This document shows, in pieces, positions 34,710-43,714 of a stretch of DNA of 43,714 nucleotides. Below the pieces are notes generated by a model. That model saw only the letters and a program-made list of their open reading frames with translations, was not told the origin of the DNA and searched no databases. The position numbers and the translations under genes were made by a program. The stretch covers positions 1 through 43,714 of the forward strand of contig VGHA01000019.1 of NCBI GenBank assembly GCA_016868375.1, read 5' to 3'. This stretch comes from Betaproteobacteria bacterium (GTDB lineage: Bacteria > Pseudomonadota > Gammaproteobacteria > Burkholderiales > Burkholderiaceae_E). The stretch's first letter is position 1. Each line of letters begins with the position of its first letter.

Positions 34710-36122
34710 GTGGATAGGTTCGCGTCCGCAGGCCCCGCCACGCCTCGCTCTTCAACTGCCGACCCAGGATTCATGCGGGAAATCCTCACGGTTTCCCAGC
34801 TGAACCGCACCGTCAGTGGCCTTCTTGAACGAAGCCTCCCGTTGATTTGGGTGGGCGGCGAAATCTCCAACCTTACCCGCGCCGCGAGCGGCCACTGGTA
34901 CTTCACCCTGAAGGATGCAGGCGCGCAGGTCCGGGCGGTGATGTTTCGCGGGCGTGCGCAGGGCGTCGGGTTCGTGCCGCGCGAGGGCGATCGCGTTGAA
35001 GTGCGGGCATTGGTCACGCTCTATGAGGCCCGGGGCGATTTCCAGCTCAATGTCGAGCTGATGCGCCGGGCCGGAAGCGGCGATCTGCACAGGCGTTTTC
35101 TCGAACTGAAGGCCCGTCTTGAGACCGAGGGTCTGTTCGATTCCGCTCGCAAGCGCGCGCTGCCGCGGCTCCCAGGCCGGATCGGTATCGTGACCTCGCC
35201 GCAGGCCGCTGCGCTGCGCGATGTGCTCACGGCACTGGCGCGGCGGGCTCCGCATGTGGAGGTGGTGTTGTACCCGGCGCCGGTTCAGGGCGCTGATGCG
35301 CCGGAGCTGCTGCGGCGCGCCGTGCTTCAGGCAGGCAGCCGCCGCGAGTGTGACGTGCTGCTGCTGGTTCGCGGCGGCGGCTCCATCGAGGACCTCTGGG
35401 CCTTCAACGATGAGGCGCTGGCGCGCGCGATTGCCGCCTGCCCGGTTCCCGTCGTCTCTGGCGTTGGTCATGAAACCGACTTCACGATTGCTGATTTTGT
35501 TGCCGATCTGCGAGCGCCCACGCCGACTGCTGCAGCCGAACTTGCCGCAGCCGAGCGTACGGAACTGCTCGCCGAGGTGGCGGGATGGCTGGATCGCGCC
35601 GCGCGGCTGCTTGCGCGTGACCTCGATCGGTCCTTCCAGCGCCTGGACCTTGCCCTGGCGCGGCTTCGCCCGCCGTCGGAGCAGTGGCGCGAGCGCGCGC
35701 ATCGACTGGCGCTGATCGAAGCCCGCCTGTCTGCGGCGGTGCGCGAGGGGCTTGCGCGCAGACGATCGCTGGCCGAGCGGTTGCATGCCCGACTGCGCCC
35801 GCCGTCGGTGGCCAGCGCCAACCTCCGGGTCGATGCGCTTCGTGCTCGGATGGTGCAGTCAACGCGGCGTGCAGCCGATGCCGCAGACCAGAGGCTGCGC
35901 GCGCAGATTCAGGCGCTCGAGCTGGTGAGTCCGCTGGCGGTGCTGTCCCGGGGCTATGCAATCGTCCGCGATCGCGAGGGGCGGGTGGTGTTCGATGAGC
36001 GTGGGCTCGAAGCGGGAGCGGCCCTGCGCATTCGAGTGGCTCGCGCCGAAGTGGAGGCCACCGTGGCGCACGCGCGACCGGTTTCAACCGACGTGTCGCC
36101 GGCAGACCGCGCTTCCGATTGA
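34710..36122 (+). CDS. xseA: exodeoxyribonuclease VII large subunit
   Basis: Catalytic subunit of the single-strand nuclease exonuclease VII. The 470-residue product has the N-terminal OB fold (ILTVSQLNRTVSGLLE ... WVGGEISNL ... HWYFTLKD), then the nuclease core with GRIGIVTSPQAAALRD, LVRGGGSIEDLWAFNDE and SGVGHETDFTIADFVADLRAPTPTAA (shown in parts: SGVGHETDFTIADF, RAPTPTAAAELA), and a long C-terminal helical region ending in LSRGYAIV. A GTG at 34710 or the ATG at 34773 (MREILTVSQLN) may be the start; neither has ideal ribosome-site spacing. Its partner xseB is at 1169. Confidence 0.95.
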   Translation: MDRFASAGPATPRSSTADPGFMREILTVSQLNRTVSGLLERSLPLIWVGGEISNLTRAASGHWYFTLKDAGAQVRAVMFRGRAQGVGFVPREGDRVEVRALVTLYEARGDFQLNVELMRRAGSGDLHRRFLELKARLETEGLFDSARKRALPRLPGRIGIVTSPQAAALRDVLTALARRAPHVEVVLYPAPVQGADAPELLRRAVLQAGSRRECDVLLLVRGGGSIEDLWAFNDEALARAIAACPVPVVSGVGHETDFTIADFVADLRAPTPTAAAELAAAERTELLAEVAGWLDRAARLLARDLDRSFQRLDLALARLRPPSEQWRERAHRLALIEARLSAAVREGLARRRSLAERLHARLRPPSVASANLRVDALRARMVQSTRRAADAADQRLRAQIQALELVSPLAVLSRGYAIVRDREGRVVFDERGLEAGAALRIRVARAEVEATVAHARPVSTDVSPADRASD

Positions 36123-36145
36123 CCGGGGCGCCGGTACGGTCCGCA

Positions 36146-36174
36146 TTGAGGGGTGTGCGCTTTACGCCTAGAAT
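36146..36174 (+). promoter_or_regulatory. sigma70 promoter of sodB
   Basis: TTGAGG (36146-36151) and TAGAAT (36169-36174) are separated by the optimal 17 bases, directly after the xseA stop, predicting a 5' leader of about 30 bases before the sodB ATG at 36213. Confidence 0.7.
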
Positions 36175-36212
36175 TTGTGTTTTGTCTGACTGCCACGATG
36201 AGGATGATCACG

Positions 36213-36794
36213 ATGGAACACACGCTTCCCGCCCTGCCGTACGCCCCCGATGCGCTCGCGCCGCACATGTCCAAAGAGACGTTTGAGTACCACCACGGCA
36301 AGCATCATCAGGCTTACGTCACGAACCTCAACAACCTGATCAAGGGCACCGAGTTTGAGTCCATGGGCCTGGTTGACATCGTTCGCAAGTCAAGCGGCGG
36401 CGTGTTCAACAACGCGGCTCAGGTCTGGAACCACACATTTTTCTGGAACTGCATGAAGCCCGCCGGCGGCGGCGAGCCCTCGGGCGCGCTGGCAGCTGCC
36501 ATCAATGCGAAGTGGGGCTCCTACGCCGCGTTCAAGGAGGCGTTCACCAAGAGTGCGGTGGGCAATTTCGGGTCGGGTTGGACCTGGCTGGTTCGCAAGG
36601 CCGATGGCTCGGTGGATATCGTCAACACCAGCAATGCCGCCACGCCGCTTACCACCGGCGACACGCCGCTTCTTACGGTCGATGTGTGGGAGCATGCGTA
36701 CTACGTTGATTACCGCAACGCGCGTCCCAAGTTCGTCGAAACCTTCCTGAACAACCTGGTCAACTGGGACTTCGCAGCGCGCAACTTCGGCTGA
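36213..36794 (+). CDS. sodB: iron superoxide dismutase
   Basis: Dismutates superoxide in the cytoplasm. The 193-residue product has the metal ligands at standard positions: H27 (YHHGKHH), H74 (VWNHTFFW), D157 and H161 (DVWEHAYY). The GGGEPSG loop, the FGSGWTWL segment and the length (193) indicate the Fe type. The ATG at 36213 has a GAGGA box and gives the usual [11 protein letters not shown] start; upstream in-frame ATGs fall at or just after the promoter. It is followed by a hairpin. Confidence 0.97.
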   Translation: MEHTLPALPYAPDALAPHMSKETFEYHHGKHHQAYVTNLNNLIKGTEFESMGLVDIVRKSSGGVFNNAAQVWNHTFFWNCMKPAGGGEPSGALAAAINAKWGSYAAFKEAFTKSAVGNFGSGWTWLVRKADGSVDIVNTSNAATPLTTGDTPLLTVDVWEHAYYVDYRNARPKFVETFLNNLVNWDFAARNFG

Positions 36795-36823
36795 TTGCCG
36801 GCTGCCCCAGGTTGTACGGCCCT

Positions 36824-36852
36824 GAGCCGCCCCGTTTGTTGCCGGGCGGCTC
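36824..36852. terminator. hairpin between convergent sodB and DUF192 genes
   Basis: GAGCCGCCC (36824-36832) and GGGCGGCTC (36844-36852) form a perfect 9-base stem with an 11-base loop. No T-run follows, so it may act as a mRNA 3'-end stabiliser or a factor-assisted terminator, not a classical intrinsic one. Confidence 0.5.
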
Positions 36853-36872
36853 GGCGGCGCAACACCGGTCTG

Positions 36873-37448
36873 TCATCGGGGCTTGAATACTTCCCGACCT
36901 GTCAGCCGATCGCCGGCCGCCACACCCCGGCGCGCAAACCAGCCCTGTTCCATTTCCAGCGCAAACCGCACCGGCTCTTTCGAGCAGTGGCTGTTTTCGG
37001 TCTGCGGCGCCATATCTTCGATATTGACGATCCGCCCGTCGTCATCGAGGAAAGCAATCGATAGTGCGATAAGAGTGTTGCGCATCCAGAAGCACTGGGG
37101 CGTTTTCTCCTGGAACACGAACAGCATGCCGTGATTGGGCGCGAGCGAGCGCCTGAACATGAGCCCGGTGGCCCGGCTGGCGTGATCGGCCGCTACTTCA
37201 GCCGTAATCCGGTGCATGCCGGCACCCAGCTCCGTGCGCGGCAGTCCCTGCTGAGGCATTCCCTGAGATTGCGCAGCCACGGGTGATCCGGCGAGCGCCA
37301 AGATGAGCGCGACCCCTAGCAGCGTGGCCAGCCACGCGACGCCCCTCCGGGTTGAAACGCCGGCCCTGACCCCGGTCAGGCAGAGCGCTGGTTGCCGCGC
37401 CCGACATGCGGCCGCTGCCGCTATCCTCGTAGCAGGTGCTTGCGGCAT
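36873..37448 (-). CDS. exported DUF192 family protein
   Basis: Small protein of the DUF192 family, function unknown. The core is clear: [51 protein letters not shown] (core motif shown in part: [16 protein letters not shown]), and the closing [22 protein letters not shown] signal peptide with a hydrophobic core ([21 protein letters not shown]) precedes it. The start is uncertain: ATGs at 37448 and 37481 are both in frame and neither has a good ribosome site; the N-terminal extension before the signal is unusually long. Divergent from icd and convergent with sodB. Confidence 0.82.
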   Translation of the reverse strand: MPQAPATRIAAAAACRARQPALCLTGVRAGVSTRRGVAWLATLLGVALILALAGSPVAAQSQGMPQQGLPRTELGAGMHRITAEVAADHASRATGLMFRRSLAPNHGMLFVFQEKTPQCFWMRNTLIALSIAFLDDDGRIVNIEDMAPQTENSHCSKEPVRFALEMEQGWFARRGVAAGDRLTGREVFKPR

Positions 37449-37518
37449 AATTCGCGCCGCACTTAAAAGTTGCGTGCCCATAAGAACTCAGATGCCGTTT
37501 CAGGAAGGATCCTTATTC

Positions 37519-38772
<1,254 letters not shown>

Positions 38773-38853
38773 CGCAAGCGGACGGGCGGACCCAGCGGGT
38801 TCCGCTCGTCGGCCGGCCGATCAGTGGGCCAGCCTCATGTTCTGAGAGCGGGG

Positions 38854-38885
38854 CCGGTCTGGTGGCGCAGGCGTCACCAGACCGG
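38854..38885. terminator. strong hairpin between convergent icd and csp genes
   Basis: CCGGTCTGGTG (38854-38864) and CACCAGACCGG (38875-38885) form a perfect 11-base stem with a 10-base loop, symmetrical for both strands. It lies 81 bases after icd and 13 bases before the csp stop. No T-run is present on either side. Confidence 0.55.
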
Positions 38886-38898
38886 GAGCACTCAGGGC

Positions 38899-39102
38899 TC
38901 AGGCGTTCTGAATGTTCGACGCCTGCTTGCCTTTCGGGCCCTGCACGACGTCGAACTGCACCTTCTGCCCTTCCTTCAGGCTTTTGAAGCCGCTCATCTG
39001 AATCGCGCTGAAGTGCGCGAATAGATCCTCACCGCCGTCGTCCGGGGTGATGAAACCGAAACCTTTTGCATCGTTAAACCACTTGACAGTACCCGTTGCC
39101 AT
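38899..39102 (-). CDS. cold-shock domain protein
   Basis: 67-residue single cold-shock domain, a nucleic-acid chaperone of the CspA family. RNA-binding motifs RNP1 [11 protein letters not shown] (about 13-23) and RNP2 DLFAHFSAI (about 26-34) are intact, and the protein matches the usual length. A GAAGG box precedes the ATG. No good -35/-10 pair was found; a long 5' leader is likely. Confidence 0.96.
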   Translation of the reverse strand: MATGTVKWFNDAKGFGFITPDDGGEDLFAHFSAIQMSGFKSLKEGQKVQFDVVQGPKGKQASNIQNA

Positions 39103-39459
39103 ATCAAGCCTTCAATGAAATGTGTTCCCAGGTCGGCCAGGAACCCAGCAACGAGGTCATGCCCGATAATTCGGGGCCTTCGCGTCAAGATTCGACCAAC
39201 TCCCTCGCCCTGCGCCGCCGGTAGGCGTCGCCCGCGACTGGCACCGCCCGCCGCCCGCTTACCTGCGGCCAGGAAATGCCAGTGCTGCCAGGGATCTTTC
39301 AGTGTCCCTACGGAGCATGCGGATTCTTTTACAGATGTCCAGTGTCGTCAAGGGTTATTGCCGGTAAGGGGTGGTCTGCGGGCGTTTGGTCTGCTCTGGC
39401 GCCCGCACGAGCAGGGTGGCCGTTGTTGCAGCACCACGACGACTCGCTAGAATGTGATG
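39103..39459. other. divergent csp/clpS intergenic region
   Basis: About 357 bases without a supported gene. The left part is the probable leader and promoter region of the minus-strand cold-shock gene. The right end holds the clpS promoter. I see no RNA gene, repeat or transposon remnant in it. Confidence 0.6.
39426..39453 (+). promoter_or_regulatory. sigma70 promoter of clpS, predicting a leaderless mRNA
   Basis: TTGCAG (39426-39431) and TAGAAT (39448-39453) have a 16-base spacer. The expected transcription start is 6-7 bases after the -10, at the A of the ATG at 39460. No Shine-Dalgarno sequence is present before clpS, consistent with a leaderless start. Confidence 0.5.
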
Positions 39460-39768
39460 ATGGCGACCCGTCATGATCCTTCCACCGTTGTCGAACAGCG
39501 TGAATCGCGTGTTGCGCCGCCACCCATGTATCAGGTGTTGCTGCTCAATGACGACTACACTCCCATGGAGTTTGTCGTGATCGTGCTTCAGAAATTTTTC
39601 GGCATGAATCGCGAGAAGGCTACGCAAGTGATGTTCGCTGTGCATCGGGAGGGCCGGGGTGTGTGCGGTCTCTATCCGCGCGACCTGGCTGCCACCAAGG
39701 TCGAGCAAGTCAGCAGTTTTTCGCGCCAGCACCAACACCCGTTGCAGTGCGTGATGGAGGAAGCATGA
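39460..39768 (+). CDS. clpS: ATP-dependent Clp protease adaptor ClpS
   Basis: Adaptor that delivers N-degron substrates to ClpAP. The 102-residue product has the core [20 protein letters not shown] (about 24-43), the substrate-pocket region, [13 protein letters not shown] and the C-terminal [23 protein letters not shown] 39454, ATG 39457 and ATG 39460 are consecutive in-frame starts; I prefer 39460 because it coincides with the predicted transcription start. The stop overlaps clpA as ATGA. Confidence 0.95.
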   Translation: MATRHDPSTVVEQRESRVAPPPMYQVLLLNDDYTPMEFVVIVLQKFFGMNREKATQVMFAVHREGRGVCGLYPRDLAATKVEQVSSFSRQHQHPLQCVMEEA

Positions 39769-42155
39769 TCGCCCAGGAACTCGAAGTCAGTCTGCATATG
39801 GCCTTTGTCGAGGCCAGGCAGCAGCGACATGAATTCATCACCGTCGAACATCTGCTGTTGGCGTTGCTCGACAACCCGTCGGCGGCTGAAGTGCTGCGCG
39901 CCTGCGCTGCCAACATTGAAGACCTACGGCGCAACCTCTCCGGTTTCATCAAAGAGAACACGCCCATCGTGCCGGGCACTGAAGATATCGACACGCAGCC
40001 CACCTTGGGCTTTCAGCGCGTCATTCAGCGCGCCATCATGCACGTGCAGTCCACCTCGAATGGCAAGAAAGAGGTCACGGGCGCCAATGTGCTGGTGGCG
40101 ATCTTCGGCGAGAAAGACTCGCATGCGGTGTATTACCTGCATCAGCAGGGCATCACGCGGCTCGACGTCGTCAATTTCATTTCGCACGGCATCACCAAGT
40201 CGCCTCAGCCCAAGGAAACCAGCAAAGAAGAGTCGAGCGAGCAGCAGGAAGAGGCACAGAGCGGATCGAACACCCAGCAGGCCGGGGCGCTTGAGCAGTA
40301 CACGCAAAATCTCAACGCTGCTGCGCGCGAAGGGCGTATCGATCCCCTGATCGGGCGCGAGCACGAGGTTGAGCGGGTCATTCAGGTGCTGTGCCGTCGG
40401 CGCAAGAACAACCCGTTGCTGGTCGGTGAGGCTGGGGTAGGTAAAACCGCCATTGCCGAGGGCCTCGCCTGGCGCATCACGCAGGGCGATGTTCCTGAGA
40501 TTTTGTCTGACGCCACGGTTTACGCGCTCGATATGGGCGCCCTGCTGGCAGGCACCAAATATCGCGGCGACTTCGAACAGCGCCTGAAGGCGGTGCTCAA
40601 GCAGTTGAAGCAAACCGCCGGCTCGGTGCTTTTCATCGATGAAATCCACACGCTCATTGGTGCGGGTGCAGCCTCAGGCGGCACGCTCGATGCATCCAAT
40701 CTGCTCAAGCCCGCGCTGTCATCCGGACAACTAAAGTGCATCGGCGCAACCACCTACACCGAGTACCGCGGCATCTTCGAAAAAGACCATGCTTTGTCGC
40801 GTCGCTTCCAGAAAATCGACGTCAACGAGCCTTCCATCGAACAGACCGTGCAGATCCTGCGCGGGCTGAAATCGCGCTTCGAAGAGCATCACGGCGTTCG
40901 CTATTCGTCATCGGCACTATCCGCGGCCGCTGAATTGGCAGCGAAATACATCAACGACAGGCACCTGCCCGACAAGGCCATCGACGTTATTGATGAAGCC
41001 GGTGCCGCCCAGCGAATCCTGCCCAAATCGCGTCAGAAGAAGGTGATCGGTAAAGGGGAAATCGAGGATATCGTGGCAAAAATTGCCCGTATCCCGCCGG
41101 CCTCGGTATCGTCTGACGACCGCAGCCGGTTGCAGACGCTTGATCGCGACCTGAAGGCCACCGTATTCGGGCAAGACCCTGCCATCGACGCCCTTGCCTC
41201 GGCCATCAAAATGGCGCGTTCTGGTCTGGGCAAGCCCGACAAGCCGATTGGCGCGTTCCTGTTTTCCGGCCCCACCGGTGTGGGCAAAACCGAAGTGGCG
41301 CGCCAGCTGGCGTTCATCCTCGGCATCGAGCTGATTCGCTTCGATATGTCCGAGTACATGGAGCGACACGCCGTATCGCGTCTCATCGGCGCGCCTCCGG
41401 GCTATGTCGGGTTTGATCAGGGCGGTCTGCTCACCGAAGCCATCACCAAGAAGCCCCACTCGGTGCTGCTGCTTGATGAAATCGAGAAAGCGCATCCCGA
41501 CGTCTACAACATTCTTCTGCAGGTGATGGATCACGGCACGCTTACCGACAACAATGGGCGCAAGGCCGATTTCCGCAACGTCATCATCGTGATGACCACC
41601 AATGCCGGTGCGGCTGACCTTCAGCGCCGTTCCATCGGGTTTTCGGATAACCGCCAGCTTGGCGATGAAATGGTCGAGATCAAGCGGCTGTTCACGCCCG
41701 AGTTCCGCAATCGCCTCGACTCCATCATCAGCTTCCGGGCTCTGGATGAAGACATCATTCTTCGAGTGGTCGACAAGTTCCTGATCCAGCTTGAAGAGCA
41801 GCTGCACGAGAAGAAGGTCGATGCCGTTTTCACCGAAGCCCTGCGCAAGCACCTGTCGAAAAAAGGCTTCGATCCGCTGATGGGCGCGCGCCCCATGCAG
41901 CGGCTCATCCAGGACACGATCCGCAAAGCGCTTGCCGATGAGCTTCTGTTTGGCCGTCTGGTGGGCGGTGGCCGTGTCACGGTTGACCTCGACGACGCTG
42001 ATCAGGTGGTGCTCACCTTTGGTGAACCAGAGTCCGGCAAAGCGGCACCTGCTACCTCTGATGACGATGCGGGCTCCGCTGGAACGCGCTCAACTGCCGC
42101 CCGACGCGGTCGTGATGGCGAGTCGGCTGAGCCTGCCGAGGCCGCCACGGTCTAG
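39765..42155 (+). CDS. clpA: Clp protease ATPase subunit ClpA
   Basis: AAA+ unfoldase that feeds ClpP. The 796-residue product has the N-terminal ClpS-binding domain ([16 protein letters not shown]), then D1 with Walker [10 protein letters not shown] and Walker [11 protein letters not shown], and D2 with [21 protein letters not shown] and the sensor region ARPMQR. No coiled-coil middle domain is inserted, which separates it from ClpB. It is slightly longer than E. coli ClpA (758) because of a charged, Ala/Gly/Asp-rich C-terminal tail after about residue 750. The ATG overlaps the clpS stop. Confidence 0.96.
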   Translation: MIAQELEVSLHMAFVEARQQRHEFITVEHLLLALLDNPSAAEVLRACAANIEDLRRNLSGFIKENTPIVPGTEDIDTQPTLGFQRVIQRAIMHVQSTSNGKKEVTGANVLVAIFGEKDSHAVYYLHQQGITRLDVVNFISHGITKSPQPKETSKEESSEQQEEAQSGSNTQQAGALEQYTQNLNAAAREGRIDPLIGREHEVERVIQVLCRRRKNNPLLVGEAGVGKTAIAEGLAWRITQGDVPEILSDATVYALDMGALLAGTKYRGDFEQRLKAVLKQLKQTAGSVLFIDEIHTLIGAGAASGGTLDASNLLKPALSSGQLKCIGATTYTEYRGIFEKDHALSRRFQKIDVNEPSIEQTVQILRGLKSRFEEHHGVRYSSSALSAAAELAAKYINDRHLPDKAIDVIDEAGAAQRILPKSRQKKVIGKGEIEDIVAKIARIPPASVSSDDRSRLQTLDRDLKATVFGQDPAIDALASAIKMARSGLGKPDKPIGAFLFSGPTGVGKTEVARQLAFILGIELIRFDMSEYMERHAVSRLIGAPPGYVGFDQGGLLTEAITKKPHSVLLLDEIEKAHPDVYNILLQVMDHGTLTDNNGRKADFRNVIIVMTTNAGAADLQRRSIGFSDNRQLGDEMVEIKRLFTPEFRNRLDSIISFRALDEDIILRVVDKFLIQLEEQLHEKKVDAVFTEALRKHLSKKGFDPLMGARPMQRLIQDTIRKALADELLFGRLVGGGRVTVDLDDADQVVLTFGEPESGKAAPATSDDDAGSAGTRSTAARRGRDGESAEPAEAATV

Positions 42156-42310
42156 GTCTCGCTGGCGCTGTGCAGGCCCCGCTGGGTGCGGGGTCGGGCA
42201 CCCGCGTGCGCAGGCGATTGCTGGCTGGTTCAAATCTTCCTGCGATCAGCCAAGGCCGTTTCCCGTTCGCCTGTTTCCCCATTGCGAATGAGCTGATTGA
42301 TCCTGGTTCG

Positions 42311-42339
42311 TTGGCTTCGGCGGACTTTGCGCATAGAAT
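42311..42339 (+). promoter_or_regulatory. sigma70 promoter of the cytochrome c / fccB pair
   Basis: TTGGCT (42311-42316) and TAGAAT (42334-42339) have an ideal 17-base spacer, about 30 bases upstream of the cytochrome ATG. The strong AGGAGG site at 42365-42370 follows. Confidence 0.65.
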
Positions 42340-42376
42340 CGAATAACACGTTTCATTTGAATCCAGGAGGAGACCC

Positions 42377-42694
42377 ATGCGTCTGTTGTCATCGGCGGCG
42401 CTCGCAGCGCTGCTCTCGTTGTCGGCGCTTGCGCCGGCCAGCGCGCAATCGGCTGATGTGCGTTACCTTGCCGCCAACTGCGCCAACTGTCACGGTACTG
42501 ACGGCCGGTCGGCAGGTGGCAGCGGCATGCCCGGGCTTGCTGGTCTGTCGGCCGCTTACTTTGTCGAACAGATGAACGCGTTTCGCAATGGTTCGCGTCA
42601 GGCAACGATCATGCATCAGCTGGCCAAGGGCTACACCGATGCGCAGATCGCGGCCATGGCGCAGTATTTCGCCGCGCAGAAGGCTGACAAATGA
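42377..42694 (+). CDS. periplasmic monoheme c-type cytochrome
   Basis: 105-residue cytochrome c with a signal peptide (hydrophobic core about 5-20, cleavage near A23) and a single heme motif C35-A-N-C38-H39. A methionine in the second half (for example in MPGL or IMHQ) would be the second axial ligand. It is directly followed by the sulfide dehydrogenase flavoprotein gene, so it is probably the cytochrome subunit of a flavocytochrome c, which accepts electrons from the flavin. Flavocytochrome cytochromes are often diheme; this one is monoheme. AGGAGG precedes the ATG. Confidence 0.9.
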   Translation: MRLLSSAALAALLSLSALAPASAQSADVRYLAANCANCHGTDGRSAGGSGMPGLAGLSAAYFVEQMNAFRNGSRQATIMHQLAKGYTDAQIAAMAQYFAAQKADK

Positions 42695-42717
42695 ATACCG
42701 CCCCCAAGGAGACCAGC

Positions 42718-43714
42718 ATGTCTGACACCGTAGGCAACTCCCAACGTCGCCGGCTCGTCGGGGCTGCGCTTGCGGCCGCCGGAACCTCTGCTCTGCTCGC
42801 CGGATGCGCCACCGAACAAAAAGCGCCGGCGGTCGTGACGCGAAAGCTCGGCCGCGTGTTGGTGGTCGGCGGCGGCTATGGTGGCGCCACCGCAGCCAAG
42901 TACATCAAGAAATGGGGCGGTGATGCGATCGATGTGATGCTGGTTGAGCGCGAGCGCGCATTCGTATCGTGTCCGCTATCGAACCTGGTATTGGGTGGCT
43001 ATCGCAAGATCGAAGATCTCACCGTCTCGTACGATGGTTTGCGTCGCGCCGGCATCCTCACCATGAACGACGAAGTTTTGTCGATCGACGCCGCCAAGCG
43101 ATCGGTTTCGTTCCAGAAGCTGGCAACGCAAAGCTTCGATCGCATCGTCGTCGCGCCCGGCATCGATTTCAATTTCGGGGCGATCCAGGGACTGAACGCT
43201 GAGGCGCAGAAGCGCATCCTGCATGCGTGGAAAGCCGGCCCGCAAACGGTTGAGTTGCGACGCCAGCTCGAAGCGATGCCAGATGGCGGCGTGTTCGTAT
43301 TGTCAATTCCGAAGGCGCCGTATCGTTGCCCCCCCGGACCGTACGAGCGTGTCTGCCAGGTGGCAAGCTATCTCAAGGCGACCAAGCCGCGCTCGAAGAT
43401 CATCGTGTTGGACGCCAATCCAGACATTCAATCCAAGAAAGGGTTGTTTCTTGCCGCCTGGAATGGCCAGTACGCCGGAATGATCGACTATCGGGCCAAC
43501 AGCATGGTGACGGAAGTCGACGCCAAGACACTGACAGCAGTAACCGAGTTGGGTGACAAGGTGCGTGCAAACGTGCTCAATATCGTGCCACCGCAGGGTG
43601 CAGGCGAGCTGGCTCGCAAGGCGGGCCTGGTCAATGCCAACAACCTGTGGTGCGGGGTCGACTGGGTCACGCTCGAGTCCACCGCCGCCAAGGGTATTCA
43701 TGTGCTCGGCGATT
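42718..43714 (+). CDS. fccB: flavocytochrome c sulfide dehydrogenase, flavoprotein subunit (partial)
   Basis: FAD enzyme that oxidises sulfide in the periplasm and passes electrons to a cytochrome c. 332 complete codons are present; the gene runs off the right edge. It begins with a Tat-like RRRLVGAA (residues 10-17) and a lipobox LLAGC (C30). The FAD fold is VLVVGGGYGGATAAK (about 47-61). The conserved C85 in SCPLSN is the expected covalent-flavin cysteine, and CPPGPYERVC supplies the redox-disulfide region. An AAGGAG box lies 6 bases before the ATG. It sits 23 bases after the cytochrome gene. Confidence 0.9.
   Translation, partial: MSDTVGNSQRRRLVGAALAAAGTSALLAGCATEQKAPAVVTRKLGRVLVVGGGYGGATAAKYIKKWGGDAIDVMLVERERAFVSCPLSNLVLGGYRKIEDLTVSYDGLRRAGILTMNDEVLSIDAAKRSVSFQKLATQSFDRIVVAPGIDFNFGAIQGLNAEAQKRILHAWKAGPQTVELRRQLEAMPDGGVFVLSIPKAPYRCPPGPYERVCQVASYLKATKPRSKIIVLDANPDIQSKKGLFLAAWNGQYAGMIDYRANSMVTEVDAKTLTAVTELGDKVRANVLNIVPPQGAGELARKAGLVNANNLWCGVDWVTLESTAAKGIHVLGD

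Noticed and set aside
39115..39450. 111-codon plus-strand open frame in the csp/clpS gap
   Set aside because: Arg/Pro/Cys-rich, no ribosome site, overlaps the csp leader and clpS promoter; composition matches translated non-coding DNA.
40917..41852. 311-codon minus-strand open frame across clpA
   Set aside because: Shadow of clpA.

Overview
The window is a 43.7 kb stretch of a GC-rich genome, most likely a betaproteobacterium of the order Burkholderiales. The reasons are the gene order Rieske oxygenase / xseB-ispA-dxs-folE2, the lpxK-trm112-kdsB-adk block, an EF-P with Arg32 next to its rhamnosyltransferase EarP, and a clpS-clpA pair. The assignment is inferred from gene content and synteny, not from a database search. 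Coding density is very high. I see no rRNA, tRNA, CRISPR array, insertion sequence or prophage.

Left part (1-12.9 kb): a minus-strand Rieske oxygenase runs off the left edge and diverges from xseB-ispA-dxs (exonuclease VII small subunit and isoprenoid synthesis). After a 227-base gap, folE2 opens a tightly packed nine-gene plus-strand run that ends at 12898: folE2, cytochrome b561, an OpgH-like membrane glucosyltransferase, an unknown exported protein, a stand-alone RibD-type reductase, a zinc-less MDR dehydrogenase, a divergent 6-pyruvoyl-tetrahydropterin-synthase-like protein, a GT4 glycosyltransferase and a SAM methyltransferase. Three junctions overlap by 4 bases or less and the other gaps are 10-48 bases. 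I read this as a candidate pathway for a modified, perhaps glycosylated and methylated, pterin or pterin-derived compound. It is the most interesting system here.

Middle (12.9-31.5 kb): minus-strand yajQ, a GNAT acetyltransferase and uup; an extradiol-type dioxygenase and a flavin monooxygenase, divergent from an SDR and an aldo-keto reductase (a small aromatic or redox catabolic cluster); then a minus-strand run ggt - KTSC protein - earP - efp - argD - argF. A plus-strand amidase and a minus-strand SDR follow, then the proton-pumping pyrophosphatase hppA with a clear terminator.

Right part (31.6-43.7 kb): the envelope/nucleotide block lpxK - trm112 - kdsB - adk (minus), xseA, sodB, a DUF192 protein, icd, a cold-shock protein, clpS-clpA (clpS probably transcribed as a leaderless mRNA), and a c-type cytochrome followed by a flavocytochrome c sulfide dehydrogenase flavoprotein that runs off the right edge.
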